This document shows, piece after piece, positions 1 through 11,043 of a DNA stretch of 64,000 nt; position 1 is the first letter of the stretch, and every line of letters starts with the position of its first letter. The position numbers and the translations under genes were made by a program. Origin of the DNA: Angiostrongylus vasorum (Eukaryota > Nematoda > Chromadorea > Rhabditida > Metastrongylidae); contig JADANN010000140.1 in the NCBI GenBank assembly GCA_018806985.1, positions 124,001 to 188,000 on the forward strand, given 5' to 3'. Under the pieces are notes generated by a model. It ran no database searches and was not told the origin of the DNA. It saw only the letters and a program-made list of their open reading frames with translations.

Positions 1-315
1 AGCGCTCGAATCAACAACGTCTTAGCACGTTCATCCGATGGCCAACTCTTCCAATGTGTTTGTTTAGTAAAAAATGTTTAATGATGACTATAGCCACGTT
101 TAATTGGCTTGTGCTGGCCTCGAAGCTTTCTTCTGAGACTAACTTCAATTCCTTTAATGTGCTCCTACATTGATATTGTTGGAAGAGATGTAAAACTGAA
201 GATTTAAATTTTAAGCAGAAAATTTATTCCTCTTCTATCTGTTTCGTATAGAAATCATCCTGTGTTTACCGTATAAAAGTACTTCAGTGGAATTCATTTC
301 ATTAATCGTCTCCAG

Positions 316-428
316 TCCTAACTATCCAACTGATCCAGAAGAGCTTCGTCTGAACCACGGTTTATGCAGTAAAGGCACGAAAGGATTCTCAGAATGTCGA
401 AGCGCGTTAGTGCGCGACATGAACACAG
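316..428 (+). CDS. internal exon of an unidentified gene at the left edge (CUB-like start)
   Basis: An open phase begins after an acceptor-like CTCCAG (AG at 314-315) and ends at a donor-like CAG|GTTG (GT at 429-430). It gives about 37 residues, starting PNYPTDPEELRLNHG and containing two cysteines. SSPNYP is typical of the first strand of CUB domains, which are extracellular and protein-binding. That family link is a weak inference from one motif. The same frame is open back to about 215, so the exon may start earlier. An open stretch at 1-66 could be the preceding exon, but I could not fix its phase. No downstream exon was found with confidence, because the candidate at about 556-629 has the wrong phase for a simple join. 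The gene may run off the left edge. Confidence 0.35.
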
Positions 429-1437
429 GTTGATTGAAAAGGAACTCCCCGCTGTAAAACACTATTATTTACTCATATATTGTAATGTTTTTCCCAATTT
501 TTCGTCTATGGTCCTAAGGTATGAAATTTATAATCCAGGCTGTTCTTTTTTCAGAATGATTATCTTGTTTAAAATCGGGAAGCACTATAAACATGGCTGG
601 ACGTCATACCATAGACAAGCGCGTTCAGGTAGCGCCACGCTACGAAGGATAGGGATCCATTGTTCAAGTCTTGACATCCTACAAATTCTTCTTTGTAGTT
701 AGTCAACAAAACGAATCTATTCGAGGTAAGCAATTATTTTGGAAAACTTGAAGAGTCTATAAGCGAAGTTAAGTTTTCCTTCCTGCAAGAGTTGCTAGTG
801 TCAGTTCATGTGGTTCGCGGGCCGTTTGGGCGCCTATGTAGAATTTCAGATGAAACTCCATGACATATGCCTTCGTCGACCTCCATACCCACTTTTTTGT
901 GAGAATTATAGTTGAGAAATGAAATTGTATACGGACTTCAAAATATGGAGTTACTTTCCAATTAGCTTGGAGGTACATAGTTAAATGCGACAGGCTGTTA
1001 CGGAGCATGTGGTTATGATGAGTCCAGTCCAACGGCAACAACGTTCCTGTCCGAAAAGAAAGTCCGTTCGCGTTATGGTGACAGATGTTACAGGAGCAAT
1101 TTGTCAGCACTGCTTTGACTAAGAAAGTGAACAAATGTCCATGGTGATGGCGTAAGAACTCACCATGAAAATCTGAGCTTATTCGAACGTTGTGCTAAAG
1201 TTTGCACTATTTGTTATGGTTACTTATCAAAGTATTCAAGTACTCTACGTTAATCAAACAGCACAGGGGATGTTTGAGCTTTGAAATTGTAGTTCAAGTC
1301 ATCATCATCATCAAGCTCTTTTTGTACTCATTTATCATGACGTTGTCGATAAACAACAACAGATCCGTTTCATTGGACAACGGAAGCAAATCCAGACGTG
1401 AAAAAGAGATACGAGAATCCAAAACGCATTCAGAACA

Positions 1438-1722
1438 GTGGTGCCTTTTGCGCAGTGGTTAGTAATGCAATGCAATATACATGGGATCGAACCCGCACCC
1501 CAGTCTTACCAAGCATTGCACTTCTTCGGGATCGGCAAATTGGTACCAGCCCTGTCTGGGAGGATAGCAGCGCTGACTCTATACATCGGTATCCCACTTC
1601 GAGTCATTAGATGGGCCAGATATGCATTCAGTTACTTCTAACGATGCTTGAAGAAGTCGAATGCATGGCGCATCCTTCTGGGATTGGTCAACACTTAGAG
1701 CTCTATCCTTTATCCTTTTTAT
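1438..1722 (+). repeat. SINE family A, copy 1 (family description here)
   Basis: Family A is a ~270 bp dispersed element. It has a tRNA-like head with an A-box-like GCGCAGTGGTTAG and a B-box-like GGGATCGATCC, then a conserved body. Body landmarks are TGGTACCAGACTTGTCTGGG, GGCTCGATACATCGGTAGGC, CATTCAATCACCTCCAATGA and GAAGTCGAATGCATGGCGCA. The 3' end reads GGGATTGATCAACGCCGAGAG and then a pyrimidine-rich TTTATCCTTT tail. This fits a tRNA-derived SINE transcribed by RNA polymerase III and mobilised in trans by a LINE. This copy is nearly full length and diverged. Confidence 0.75.
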
Positions 1723-2437
1723 CCAGAAGAGAAGAACACTCTCTGATGAACAACAATGTCCTCCCTCTTCTCATCGACAGCAGCCTACTCTCTAATAAAC
1801 AACGTCTTCCCACCTCCTATCACCTCATCCACTTCCCTTTATGGGGTGAGTCGACGTAAGACGAAAACAGCTCACATCAGAATCTATCGAAATCAAGAAT
1901 AAATACTCTCGATAAATACTTTTCGATAGAAGACGATAATAAAGGCAAACAGTTACTATGCGGAAAGTAATGAATATTCTTGAAATATACAAAAAAAACA
2001 AAAAGAAAAAAATAATGGAAAAACCGCTGAGGCGACTACCATCAACAATTGCTAAGATCCGCCTTATGTCAGTGTAAGTCTTTTGTAATCGGATTTTCAT
2101 AAAAAGTTCATTGAAAGTCTTTGGAAAAGTCTAGTCTTGGGAAAAGTTTATGGATTGAAGCAGATTTAAAAAGTGCGCTAACTGAATTTTTAGTTCCTTA
2201 TCGGAAACACCACATCAGATTTGCTTCCAAGAGGTGCGTCACACCAATAAGCGAGTAGAAGTTCAGACATAAAGCAAGTTTCCAACGACCCATCCAACCA
2301 GAAAAAATGATAAACACTAGGGAATTTTCTTTGATAAAAGTGAAATCGTCCATGGTAGAATGAACAAATATCTCTACGCCGTAAAAATCCTATGTCTTGA
2401 ACTCGACTTTCTTTTTCGTCCTAAAGGTTGAAGGACA
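1723..2437. other. unassigned interval
   Basis: AT-rich DNA with no exon-like phase or repeat landmark that I recognise. Confidence 0.4.
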
Positions 2438-2713
2438 GAATTCTCCACGTTGATCAATCCCTGAGGGATGCGATGCGCCATGCATCCGACTTCATCAAAC
2501 ATCGCTAGAGATGATTGATTGCATATCTGACGTATAAAATGACTTGAAGTGGCCAAGTGATGTATTCAGTCAGTGCCTCCTATCTTTCCAGACAAGTCTG
2601 CTATCAATTTGCCAACCACGAAGTGATGGAGGGTTTGGTGGATTGTACGCATGATCGAACAAATGGCCACGTACCTGTTGGAGCAGCTCTAACCACCGTA
2701 CTACATGCGCCGC
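2438..2713 (-). repeat. SINE family A, copy 2
   Basis: Reverse-oriented copy. The tail GTTGATCAATCCCTGAGGG is at about 2443, followed by the complement of the CATGCATTCGACTTC block. The tRNA-like head, with TCTAACCACCGTACTACA, lies at about 2687-2704. Confidence 0.7.
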
Positions 2714-3639
2714 TCTTCTTTTTCGACTTAATCCTAAATTGTCCGCATGACAAAAGGAGAAGGGAAAAGAATGTCCATTTCTGAGTCAGTGGACAGTATT
2801 AAGTGTACTGCATCATAAAACTATCCCGGTTATCTCTCGATGTCAAGTTGTTCATTTCATTTCGTGTACAATGAAAGCTGCATTTAATTGAAATGCAGAA
2901 AGAAAACATATTATGGTCTTGAAAGAGCTGTGAACTAAATGGTCTTCGTAGATGTTCATACAAATTAGCTCTTCAAAGTTCTGAAAGGCTCGTAGAGTGC
3001 AGAAAGAGAGGAATGTTAAGAGCCTAAAAAATCCACTTATGGCCAAATCATATTAACAGGTGAAAAAAAGATAAAAGTTCGCATTCATTGCGTTGAGTCT
3101 GCTAAAATCTCAGGGTTATTGTAAACCTTAAAACTAGTAGCGAGTACGGTAACAATCGAAGCTTACAACATAAGCACTAGCACAGTTCTCTCTCAATGGC
3201 TCACAACTTCATAGTGGCAGGACTTGCTGGTATCCCATTGAGATAGTCGGTAACCCTCAATGACACAGACGATTATTAACATCCGTAGTAGTGCTCCAAC
3301 CATAGTTATGAATTATAGGATTTTAAACCCCCGTTTCTTTCTACATATATACTCACCTAAATACTTTGAAGGTCCAAGAAGTGGGTGCTAATACAAAAAA
3401 AATATTAAGAAACTGTGGATCTTCTCTCCATTCAGAGATCGATAAATTTTAGTCCCTGGTCTCATACGGTGTGAGTCTTCTACCATATGTAACGCGCTGC
3501 GCTTAAATTAAAAATAACAAGCTTTGAAAGCGTAAAATTACATTTAATAAACCTCGAAAGATGCATTCGGAATTTCTAGAAAAGTCGACTTCCTATGGTA
3601 GAATGTTGAAATTCCAAAACAAGAAAAAAAAAGCACACA
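2714..3639. other. unassigned interval
   Basis: No supported gene or known repeat copy seen. The short ORFs here lack splice context. Confidence 0.4.
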
Positions 3640-3820
3640 ATAACAATGATGCTGAGATATTTGCAAAACTGCAGACCGCAGCTGTCTGCGGTGGGGAACG
3701 AACGCGCTACTATCATTTTCGGGGACCAACGCGTTCACCACCGCACCATGCGGGATCCCGTTCACGGGTGATTACGGATGGGTTTGATCGATAGAACTAG
3801 CTGAGAGACAGTCGAAACGA
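3640..3820. mobile_element. MITE family B, half copy 1 (family description here)
   Basis: Family B is a non-autonomous, palindromic, MITE-like element. Its ends read TTTATTTACTGCCTACT and, inverted, AGTAGGCAGTAAATAAA. The inner conserved block runs GATGCTGAGATATTTGCAAA, ACTCCGGACCGCAGGTGTCT, GCGGTGGGGAACGAACGCGC and GGCTAACGCGTTCACCACCA. Many copies carry this block twice in inverted order around a centre with CTGAGAGACAGGCGAAACG. This copy has one half only and no detectable outer ends. Confidence 0.65.
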
Positions 3821-4384
3821 AAAAACGCAACGTTTTTATATTCTCAAAAAAGTTTTAGCCCGTACTGATCTTATAGAGTATTGGAATGAGTGCTTTAGCT
3901 TGTCCTTAACCACCAAGCAACTAATACCCCTGCCACGCTCGACTCAAAATGTTCTGTAGTGCAAACCATCGAATCAAAATATCACATAGGTAGTTTAAGC
4001 GAACTTCACTATCACAGTTAGGTACTTTTCGTATGAAGTCGATCGTTGTTTCTTCGGATGTTTTGCTTTGTTTTCGCTACATCCACCCATGAAAACACAC
4101 AGTAAGTTCATCCAGGGGTTTATTCCAACAACTCCATATGCAGATTAAGATCGATTAGTTCATTCATCAACAAATTTCTTGTACTAAAGGGAAAAAAAGA
4201 AAATTTACCAGGCAACTATAACTTATTCAAACACATCTTCATTTTCGATTTTGTTCCCAGCGGATTCTTGGCAGATTAGATGTACATCTGATCGCTATAA
4301 CTACATACCAAGGCTAGTGGAGAAGCTAATGATGCAGTTCAAGCAGCAAGATGCTGGTTCGATCACTCCTCAACCCTTTCCTCC

Positions 4385-4600
4385 AATTCATGTAAGAACG
4401 CGTTAGCTCGGTTATCTTAAAGATTGCAAAGAGAGTCCACTTGAGCAGCACTCTGCGACATTCCTAAAGAAAATGAAATCCTCAAGCAGCACCCGAAACA
4501 ACACGCGAAATGTTCGAAGACTTTGCAAACGATTAACCCGGGAGAATCGAATGCAAGAAATGCTGGGATCCGCACAGTAGATGTGATGATGGGTCATGCA
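4385..4600 (+). repeat. repeat family D, copy 1 (family description here)
   Basis: Family D is a ~230 bp dispersed element. Its landmarks are GGAACGC-CAG-CTATCTTA near the start, then ATTCTACGACATTCATAAAG, AACAGCAGCCGAAACAACAC, GCGAAATGTT and GAAGAC, then AATCGAATGCAAGAA and GGGATCCGCACAGTAGA, ending at GATGATGGGTCATG. Five copies occur in this window in the same orientation. I see no coding potential or obvious tRNA head, so its class is unknown. Confidence 0.6.
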
Positions 4601-4760
4601 AAATTTAAAGAAATTATTCTCGCAGACAAGTACCACTTTGCCGACCTTAATGGGATGGAAGGCTTGGTGATTTGGGGAAATGGGATAGAAGCAAAGAGTG
4701 TGCATGTTTTGCATGGAACCTCTAACCACTACGCTACTCGCACTCTTTGTACCACCACCC
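4600..4760 (-). repeat. SINE family A fragment, reverse
   Basis: It contains CCGACCTTAATGGGATGGAA, then GGCTTGGTGA and CCTCTAACCACTACGCTA. This matches the head half of family A in reverse. It directly follows the family D copy. Confidence 0.55.
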
Positions 4761-4804
4761 AAGAGGTGGATGAAAGTATTATGGTAACAGTAGCATTAAT
4801 TACA

Positions 4805-4955
4805 AATGAAATGAAGTATAACTTCAATGATGCTGAGATATTTGCAAAACTCCGGACCGCAGATATCTGCGGTGAAGAACGGACGCGCTATTACCCTTTC
4901 TGGGAGCTAACGCTTTCACCAACACACCACGCAGGTCCTTCGGTTCGCGCTTAAA
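4805..4955. mobile_element. MITE family B, half copy 2
   Basis: Contains GATGCTGAGATATTTGCAAA, CTCCGGACCGCAGATATCTG and the CACACCACGCAGGTCCTTCG block. Only half an element is present. Confidence 0.65.
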
Positions 4956-5403
4956 AAACAGTAGGCAGTAAATAATAAGTCAAAATAGCAATGAAGTACG
5001 TCCTATTCCAAGCATAAATTTATCAAGAGTCAATTTAAAATGGTCGTTTTATTTCATCGACTCAAATTATTAAGAATTACCGACAAACATTCTTGGTAAT
5101 TCAAATAGCAGCCACCCACGATAAACGCCATTTACTATTGTGAGAAGATTACATTCATTAACTAGTAAACGCCTGTAATGTCGATTGACCTTTCGAGAAT
5201 GAAATGAGCTTTTGCTAGTGATTCAATTAAATGTAATATTCATCTCGCAAAAGTTGCAACCGGCACGCAGTCATTCGAAAGGTAAAGAGAAGTAGAGTTA
5301 TGGAGCAACACATTCCACCCGGAAAATCCTCAACTCAGCGGATGAAGAACGACAAAGGTGAACTGGATGTTACTAAGATATTTTAAAAGAGGAAAGGATT
5401 CAT

Positions 5404-5688
5404 TCAGCCTGTAAAAGTTAATGGACTAGTCGCAGAATTCGCTATCGTCTTAAAAAAAAATTCCAGACGCAACGTAATAAACATTACTCCGATCCATAAA
5501 GGCAAAAGGAATAGCAGAAGTGTTAGTATCCCAAAGACGTATGGAGACGAATCATCTGGGTATCTAAGAAAGTAAGCATCTATTAAAAAGAAGTAAAACA
5601 GAAAGACTAAGGCAAATGTGATCCCAAAGGCAATATTCAAAAGTTGCAGTCAAATCACAACCCCGAGCAGACGCAAAGTGCACCGCAT
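5404..5688 (-). pseudogene. membrane-protein exon interrupted by one in-frame TGA
   Basis: From an ATG at 5688-5686 the frame reads MRCTLRLLGVVI, meets a TGA at 5652-5650, and continues in the same frame as LQLLNIAFGITFALVFLFYF. A polar loop RYPDDSSPYVFG follows, then a second long hydrophobic stretch ILTLLLFLLPLWIGVMFI, ending at about 5404. Two strong membrane segments separated by a short Tyr/Asp/Pro loop look like a small nematode multi-pass membrane protein, but I cannot name the family. No AG acceptor lies between the TGA and the hydrophobic stretch, so an intron does not explain the stop. Pseudogene, sequencing error or readthrough are all open. No partner exon was identified. Confidence 0.35.
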
Positions 5689-6358
5689 TATTCGGGCCAA
5701 GGTGGTCGGTTCTTTTGCTGTCGTAGAACGCCAACACAACATAGATAAAACTCAAAACAAAGAGCTCGGTCGTGCCGTGCCATCAACGTTCGCTGAGCGA
5801 CGTGCCGCATATTTCTCAGACGAGTCAGCTGTTCGTAACTAGTTAGAATGGAAAGTCGACAGTTACTTATGAAAAGGCGCTGCCGTGTCATTTCATAGTG
5901 AATTCAATGATTCAAATCTCAAAAAAAAGGACTTTGTTTTCGCCTGAGACGCGCCAAAGAACAGATCATTCATTATTATCATATAGTAGGCCTCGCCATA
6001 ACACAAGTCCAGAGGTCAAGAGAACAACAATGACTACGAAATTTACTAGTACGCAATTCATGTTGACGACCTGACACGCCTTAGTACGACTATATTTGAC
6101 TTTCAGAGGAAATCGTACTCGACTAGCGCTCACAGTGCCAATTAGGAAAGAAGTGCACAGATCCTCAAGTTAAAGTTGAACCAACATCTGAACCTAACCA
6201 TCTCAAATAAACGACAGTTCTAAGAGAATGAAACGAATGCGAGTAATATTGGGATCGATACGGTACATGAAGAGGGGTTACACAAAGTTCAAGTAAGTAA
6301 CAGAAGAAAAGTGGCTATCGTGAGTGGATAGCTATAAGGGATCCCATCATCTAATAAA

Positions 6359-6528
6359 CTAATATAAAAGAATGAAAGCTGTTGTCGAGTGTATGCCATG
6401 TTTAATTTTCTTCGACATCCAAGCATCTTCATCTTCAGATGGCAATTCTACCCGCACGAAATCCATTAGTTGAATGGGTCTTTTGACAATGGAATTTTGC
6501 CACATCACATAACGTCGATGGTAAACTG
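6359..6528 (-). CDS. possible terminal exon, unidentified
   Basis: After an acceptor-like GGTTGCAG, the minus strand has an open phase reading VYHRRYVMWQNSIVKRPIQL. An acidic stretch RVELPSEDEDAWMSKKIKHG follows, and the stop is at 6359. Residue usage looks protein-like, with Trp, Met, and acidic and basic runs. I found no upstream exon with a matching phase and no family. Chance ORF or pseudogene exon remain likely alternatives. Confidence 0.22.
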
Positions 6529-7317
6529 CTGCAACCGATGTGACTGCTAGCACTTTATTAAATTAAATTAACTAAATGACGACCATATACGCTTTAGAAA
6601 GATGCCACCTGGAAACTAGACGGCTTTTTCTCCAACACGTTGAATGAGTCACATATGATTCATACCGTCTCAGATTTCGGCTTTTTTCATGTGCATGTCG
6701 AAATTCTGCTCTTCACTAAAACGTCAATGAGCTACGTCATTCGTGCTAGACAGAAATATCGATTTCGTGCAAAAAACTAAATAAAGAAACAACTATGAAG
6801 GATCTGAGATGGCCGCATGGCTCAGATTATCTCGCTTGGCAGTTATCGTATGAGTACATATTAGATGTGGACAAGCCCCCAAAACGAAGAATGCTTTGCT
6901 TTGAGCGACAATGCACCTTCCTTCTGGAAGCTATGCGAGTAGGAATAGAATAAATTATATAATGTTTTAGAAAATCTCGCATAGACGTCTGAAATTACCA
7001 GTAACACTCAGTTTTGCAGAAAACTTCCTTACTATGAAAAACTATTAGTACGAAATATTTGCCGCTTCTGTCACATCGTATCTATTTCGCCTTGAAAACT
7101 TTGAAGAAAAAAAACATCGATAGGAGGAAATTGACCCAAACGGTTCCTACTGGGGTCGTATTTTCGTGCCATGTCCTCTGAAGGCCCTGCGACATCCCGA
7201 TGCAATCAGATAAAAGTGGTAAGAAAGAAAGTCGAGTACTTAACACTCTCGCGACGACGTCTAATTTCGCATTTATGTGGGGTGAATGATGACGCTCAAA
7301 TTTTCACTGCGCTCACT

Positions 7318-7337
7318 GTGACACCCTTAGGTGTCAC
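7318..7337. repeat. short hairpin, TGACACC arms
   Basis: A perfect 8-bp inverted repeat (GTGACACC and GGTGTCAC) surrounds a 4-base loop. It closely resembles the hairpin at 8009-8028. Confidence 0.6.
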
Positions 7338-8008
7338 ACCGGTCACTCCGGCAGTTTTTATGTGGCCCTGTCCCTTTTGTCGTAATTTCCGTTGTATAAA
7401 TCGGTTTCTCTTTGCATTTTGGAAAAGTTCTGCACTTCTCTTATCCTTTGCATGCTCCATGTTCTTCTATACAGCTGACTATGTTTTTGATGCAGGTAGA
7501 ATAGAAAGAAGAAAGAGATTGTGCGTGAACAAAAACACTCGTCCACTTTGCAGTCGTACTGCTGTCAGCACTTAAGGAAGTTGTATAAGTTCTGCAAGGA
7601 ATATTACAATGTTTACCCATCAGTTTTGATATTCCTTCTTTCCAAATAGTAAGTCATCAAAGTGATTGTACATTAGAAAACAGAGCTGATTATAAAAAAA
7701 TGATGCTCCATACTGTAATGTTGCCAGTTCCTTGAGGCAGTAGATTCCTGTGTCTCTTCAAGGGGGCACGGTCTCTAGCTAGACACTCTCTTCAGCATCA
7801 ATAGTCTGTCGTCACAAAAAAGAAATTAGCGAGAAATTATTGGGAAAACATTCTCCCTCGGACGACGCCCGCCATAGCATCCGCGTTCAATAAGCAGCTA
7901 TCGCTTGATTAGAAAAAGTGTAGAGACAATCTTCTGTGCTTCAAAGTAAACCACCAGAAAGAAAATGAGACCTATTGGTGTTCTATCAGCCACTCCTGTA
8001 ATACCATT

Positions 8009-8028
8009 ATGACACCTATGGGTGTCAT
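8009..8028. repeat. short hairpin, TGACACC arms
   Basis: A perfect 8-bp inverted repeat (ATGACACC and GGTGTCAT) with a 4-base loop. It has the same core and loop length as the one at 7318-7337. Confidence 0.6.
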
Positions 8029-9164
8029 TTGTCGCCAGAGTGTTAAATATTATTGAAAAATGTAACATGATAAATCTAATCATTGTCTAGCTGATAAAAA
8101 AACATCAGACATCACGGGCGGAACGACGAAAGTAAAAGCTCAGGAAGAATTCTAAATTTCTGTCAATGCCTTTTAATGATTCTCTGCACAATGAGTAAAA
8201 CAAGAGTACGTCCGGATAGTCACAAAATGTCAATCCATGCTTTTCATCTCCGTTCTACCTATCTTTGTTTGCTTTCGTCGTCTCAATGGATTATCCCCTT
8301 ATCTGAGCTGGATGGGGATTTCCTGCATTGAAAAACAAACAAACAAAAGTAGAGAGGGTTTCCTGGACAGGGACTTCGACATCGTGGGATAATTTGAGAA
8401 CGAGTTCGAAATTTCTATGTAGATTCCCAGAAAGTGGTAAATCATAAATTATCGCTTTTCTGATAGAACCAGCCACGAAGTGGGAAATCTAAAGCCGATA
8501 CACGAGTGAACACGAATGCGCGTGGTCATGGCCTGAAATGGCTTTTCCGGAGTTTCAAGGGGAAAATCTTGAACGACCAGCAACGGCTTAAGGGGAACGA
8601 GATCGTGCTGTAACTCATACTACTATTTGCACAGAAAGGTGGTTGAACGATGAAGCGCTATTGCTTTTATCAAATGTTTTATTTGTGCTATATTTCAGCA
8701 TTAAAAAACTAGACAACATCAAAGGCATAGTTGGATTCAGAATGATACATTGTATTCGATAAGCGCTCAGCGCTTCTGACTGCATTGGTAGTTGAGTTTA
8801 TTCTTGTGGTCGCGCAAACTCCCTGGAGACAAACCATTATTGTCTGGAAACGGCATTTCCTCAACGTATTTAACAAGTCATAGCACCATTTCAAATCGAT
8901 TTAGCAAAAAACTTCCCCTCATCTTTTTTTCTCCTGGATTTCACAGCGCTATCTAACGCTCTGCATAATGATTCAGCGAATCAACATTGCCAGAGTGGTG
9001 GTGTTCCTGCAAGTGGAACATCAATGTAAGGTAAAGGATTCATCCCTCAGCAAACCTAACCAGGCTGAGTTCGACATTTTCATTCTGTGACATGACACGG
9101 CTAGGAGTAATCCTATGCTACAGCAAAGCTCAACTGCAAAACGTAACTTTCGAGTCGTAAACAA

Positions 9165-9558
9165 TGAAAATGAAATATTTGCAAAGCTCCGGACGACAGG
9201 TGCCTGCGGTGGGGGATCGAACACGAAATGACCTTTTTCGGTGGCTAACGCGTTAATCATACCCTATGCGTCATTTGTTTCGCCCTTCTCTCAGCTGGTT
9301 TTCTATCTACCAGTACCATCAGCAGTTACCCGTCAACAGGATTTATTTGGGAAAGGAAAACCAACTGAGAGAAAAGCAAAACAAGGGACGCCCATGGTGT
9401 GGTGGTGAACGCATTATCTCCCGGAAAGGGTAATAGCGTGCTCGATCCCCAGCGCAGACACCTAGCGTCCGGAGTTTTGCAAATATCTCAGCATCATTGT
9501 GGTTGAGTTCGCGTAATACCCTGCCACGAAAATTATAGTAGGCAGTAAATAAAGAAGT
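9165..9558. mobile_element. MITE family B, near full-length copy 3
   Basis: Both inner blocks are present in inverted order (about 9175-9260 and 9390-9510). The right end closes with ACCCTGCCACGAAAATTATA and GTAGGCAGTAAATAAAG at about 9538-9555. Confidence 0.7.
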
Positions 9559-10769
9559 TAGTAATGAAAGTGATAGCTCAAATGTAAAAAAAAATAAAGC
9601 ACCGTGAATTCGTAGAGTGAATGCCAAGGAAGAATGAAGTTTCTGATGCCTGCACACGTTTTCTGAGATTGGTGAAATTCCAGACCTTAGAGGAGATCTA
9701 CGCTCAAGAGGAAGCATCCTAGGGAAAAAAACCTAATACGGTTGGGGTGTTTCATTTAGGTATGTCGAGTGATTTTTCGTTTCAAATCAGATTTCCTTGA
9801 GGATAAACGAGGAACTCTATGACTGTACAGCTAACTTTCGACTACAAGAAGTACCGTTTTAATTTTTTTTTACAGTAATAGGCTCAAAAGAACTTCTTAA
9901 GATATGCGTTGCTCATGGAGGGGGGATGAAGAGCATAGTCACGTCTGCAATAGAGCGAAGATGAAGGTCTCAGTCCACTTTCTCTCTTTCGCCTCCGCCA
10001 TCATGTTTCCGCATTCTTGATGAGCATGAAAGAATGCAGGAAACCTAACGAACTTAGCGCTAGCGTATTGCCGGGTATTTTTCACCTAGTGTTATGAATT
10101 GGGATTTCTGCTAAGTGCTTAATATCTTCTGAAATCTCTTATCAATCCTAAAGTCGGCTTCCCTAGGTATATCCTTCCACTTAACGAACTGCCTGTCTCA
10201 GATTAGTAGTCCACTTCATAAATGAAATACTGCCAGCACGGCAAAACTCACGCAGTTCGGCCAGTGGGTAACAGTAAGCGGGTAAATCCACACAATGTGA
10301 TCTCAGTATTCTTTAAGATACAAATATAAGTTCAAAGATAAATTTTAACGGACTATTTCAACATTGTGCTCTAAGCGAACTGGTTAGAGATCTCTGAAAT
10401 TCACACTCGTTCTTTGGTTCGATCCCGCTCTTTTGTCTCACCAACCATGCCATTCATTCCGGATGAGCAAATTGCTACTGAAGTTATTTAGATGGACGAG
10501 AACACTAATATGATACAACGACGAACCTCTAAAACTGAATGTGCAAGCCAAATATCTGTTAAGTCACACATAAGATGCTTCTTTCAGTCGGATTCACGGT
10601 GTACCCTTAAAAAATTGTTCAACGCTGAAACGCAGTATCCATAAAAAGTAACTTCTCGTCTTCAGAAATCCTGAAATCCCATAGATGGTTCTGTTGCTTA
10701 CGCGTGATCCTTACCAACAAGACTGATTACGATCAAAAACTACGCGAATCTCCAATAGAACAAATGCGT
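9559..10769. other. unassigned interval
   Basis: No supported gene, RNA gene or recognised repeat. Confidence 0.4.
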
Positions 10770-11043
10770 AAGGATAGAGGATAAAGTTTTCGACGCTTAT
10801 TAAACTCTATGGAATGCGCCATTCATTTGACTTTATCAAGCGTCGTTACAGGTGATTCAATGCATATCTGGCCTATACAATGACTTGCGATGGTTTAACG
10901 ATGTATCAAGCCAATGTCGTCATCCTACCACACAAGTCTGATAGCAATTCGGCGACTCCGGACCGATGGAATGCTTGGTAAACCTGGGCGCGGGATCGAT
11001 CACGTATGTATTGCAGTGCTCCGCTGATCACTTGCGTTCCTGT
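10770..11043 (-). repeat. SINE family A, copy 3
   Basis: Reverse copy. The tail AAGGATAGAGGATAAAG is at about 10770, the GGAATGCGCCATTCATTTGA block follows, and the degraded head lies near 11030. Confidence 0.7.

Larger units (their letters stand above)
5889..9160. other. long interval with little recognisable content
   Basis: Apart from the possible exon at 6359-6528 and two short hairpins (7318-7337 and 8009-8028), I see no supported gene or copy of the local repeat families. The ORF at 7171-7575 on + has no splice-phase partner and is probably chance. Confidence 0.35.

Noticed and set aside
769..1134. 121-codon minus-strand ORF
   Set aside because: No recognisable motif, no splice context, and length within chance expectation.
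4523..4954. 143-codon + ORF
   Set aside because: It runs through a family D copy, a SINE fragment and a MITE half, so it is a composite of repeats.
6790..6945. two short + exons (MAAWLRLSRLAVI and MWTSPQNEECFALS)
   Set aside because: The implied intron would be only about 17-40 nt and phases do not agree.
7171..7575. 134-codon + ORF
   Set aside because: No family, no phase-compatible neighbour exon, and it spans a palindromic hairpin. Chance is likely.
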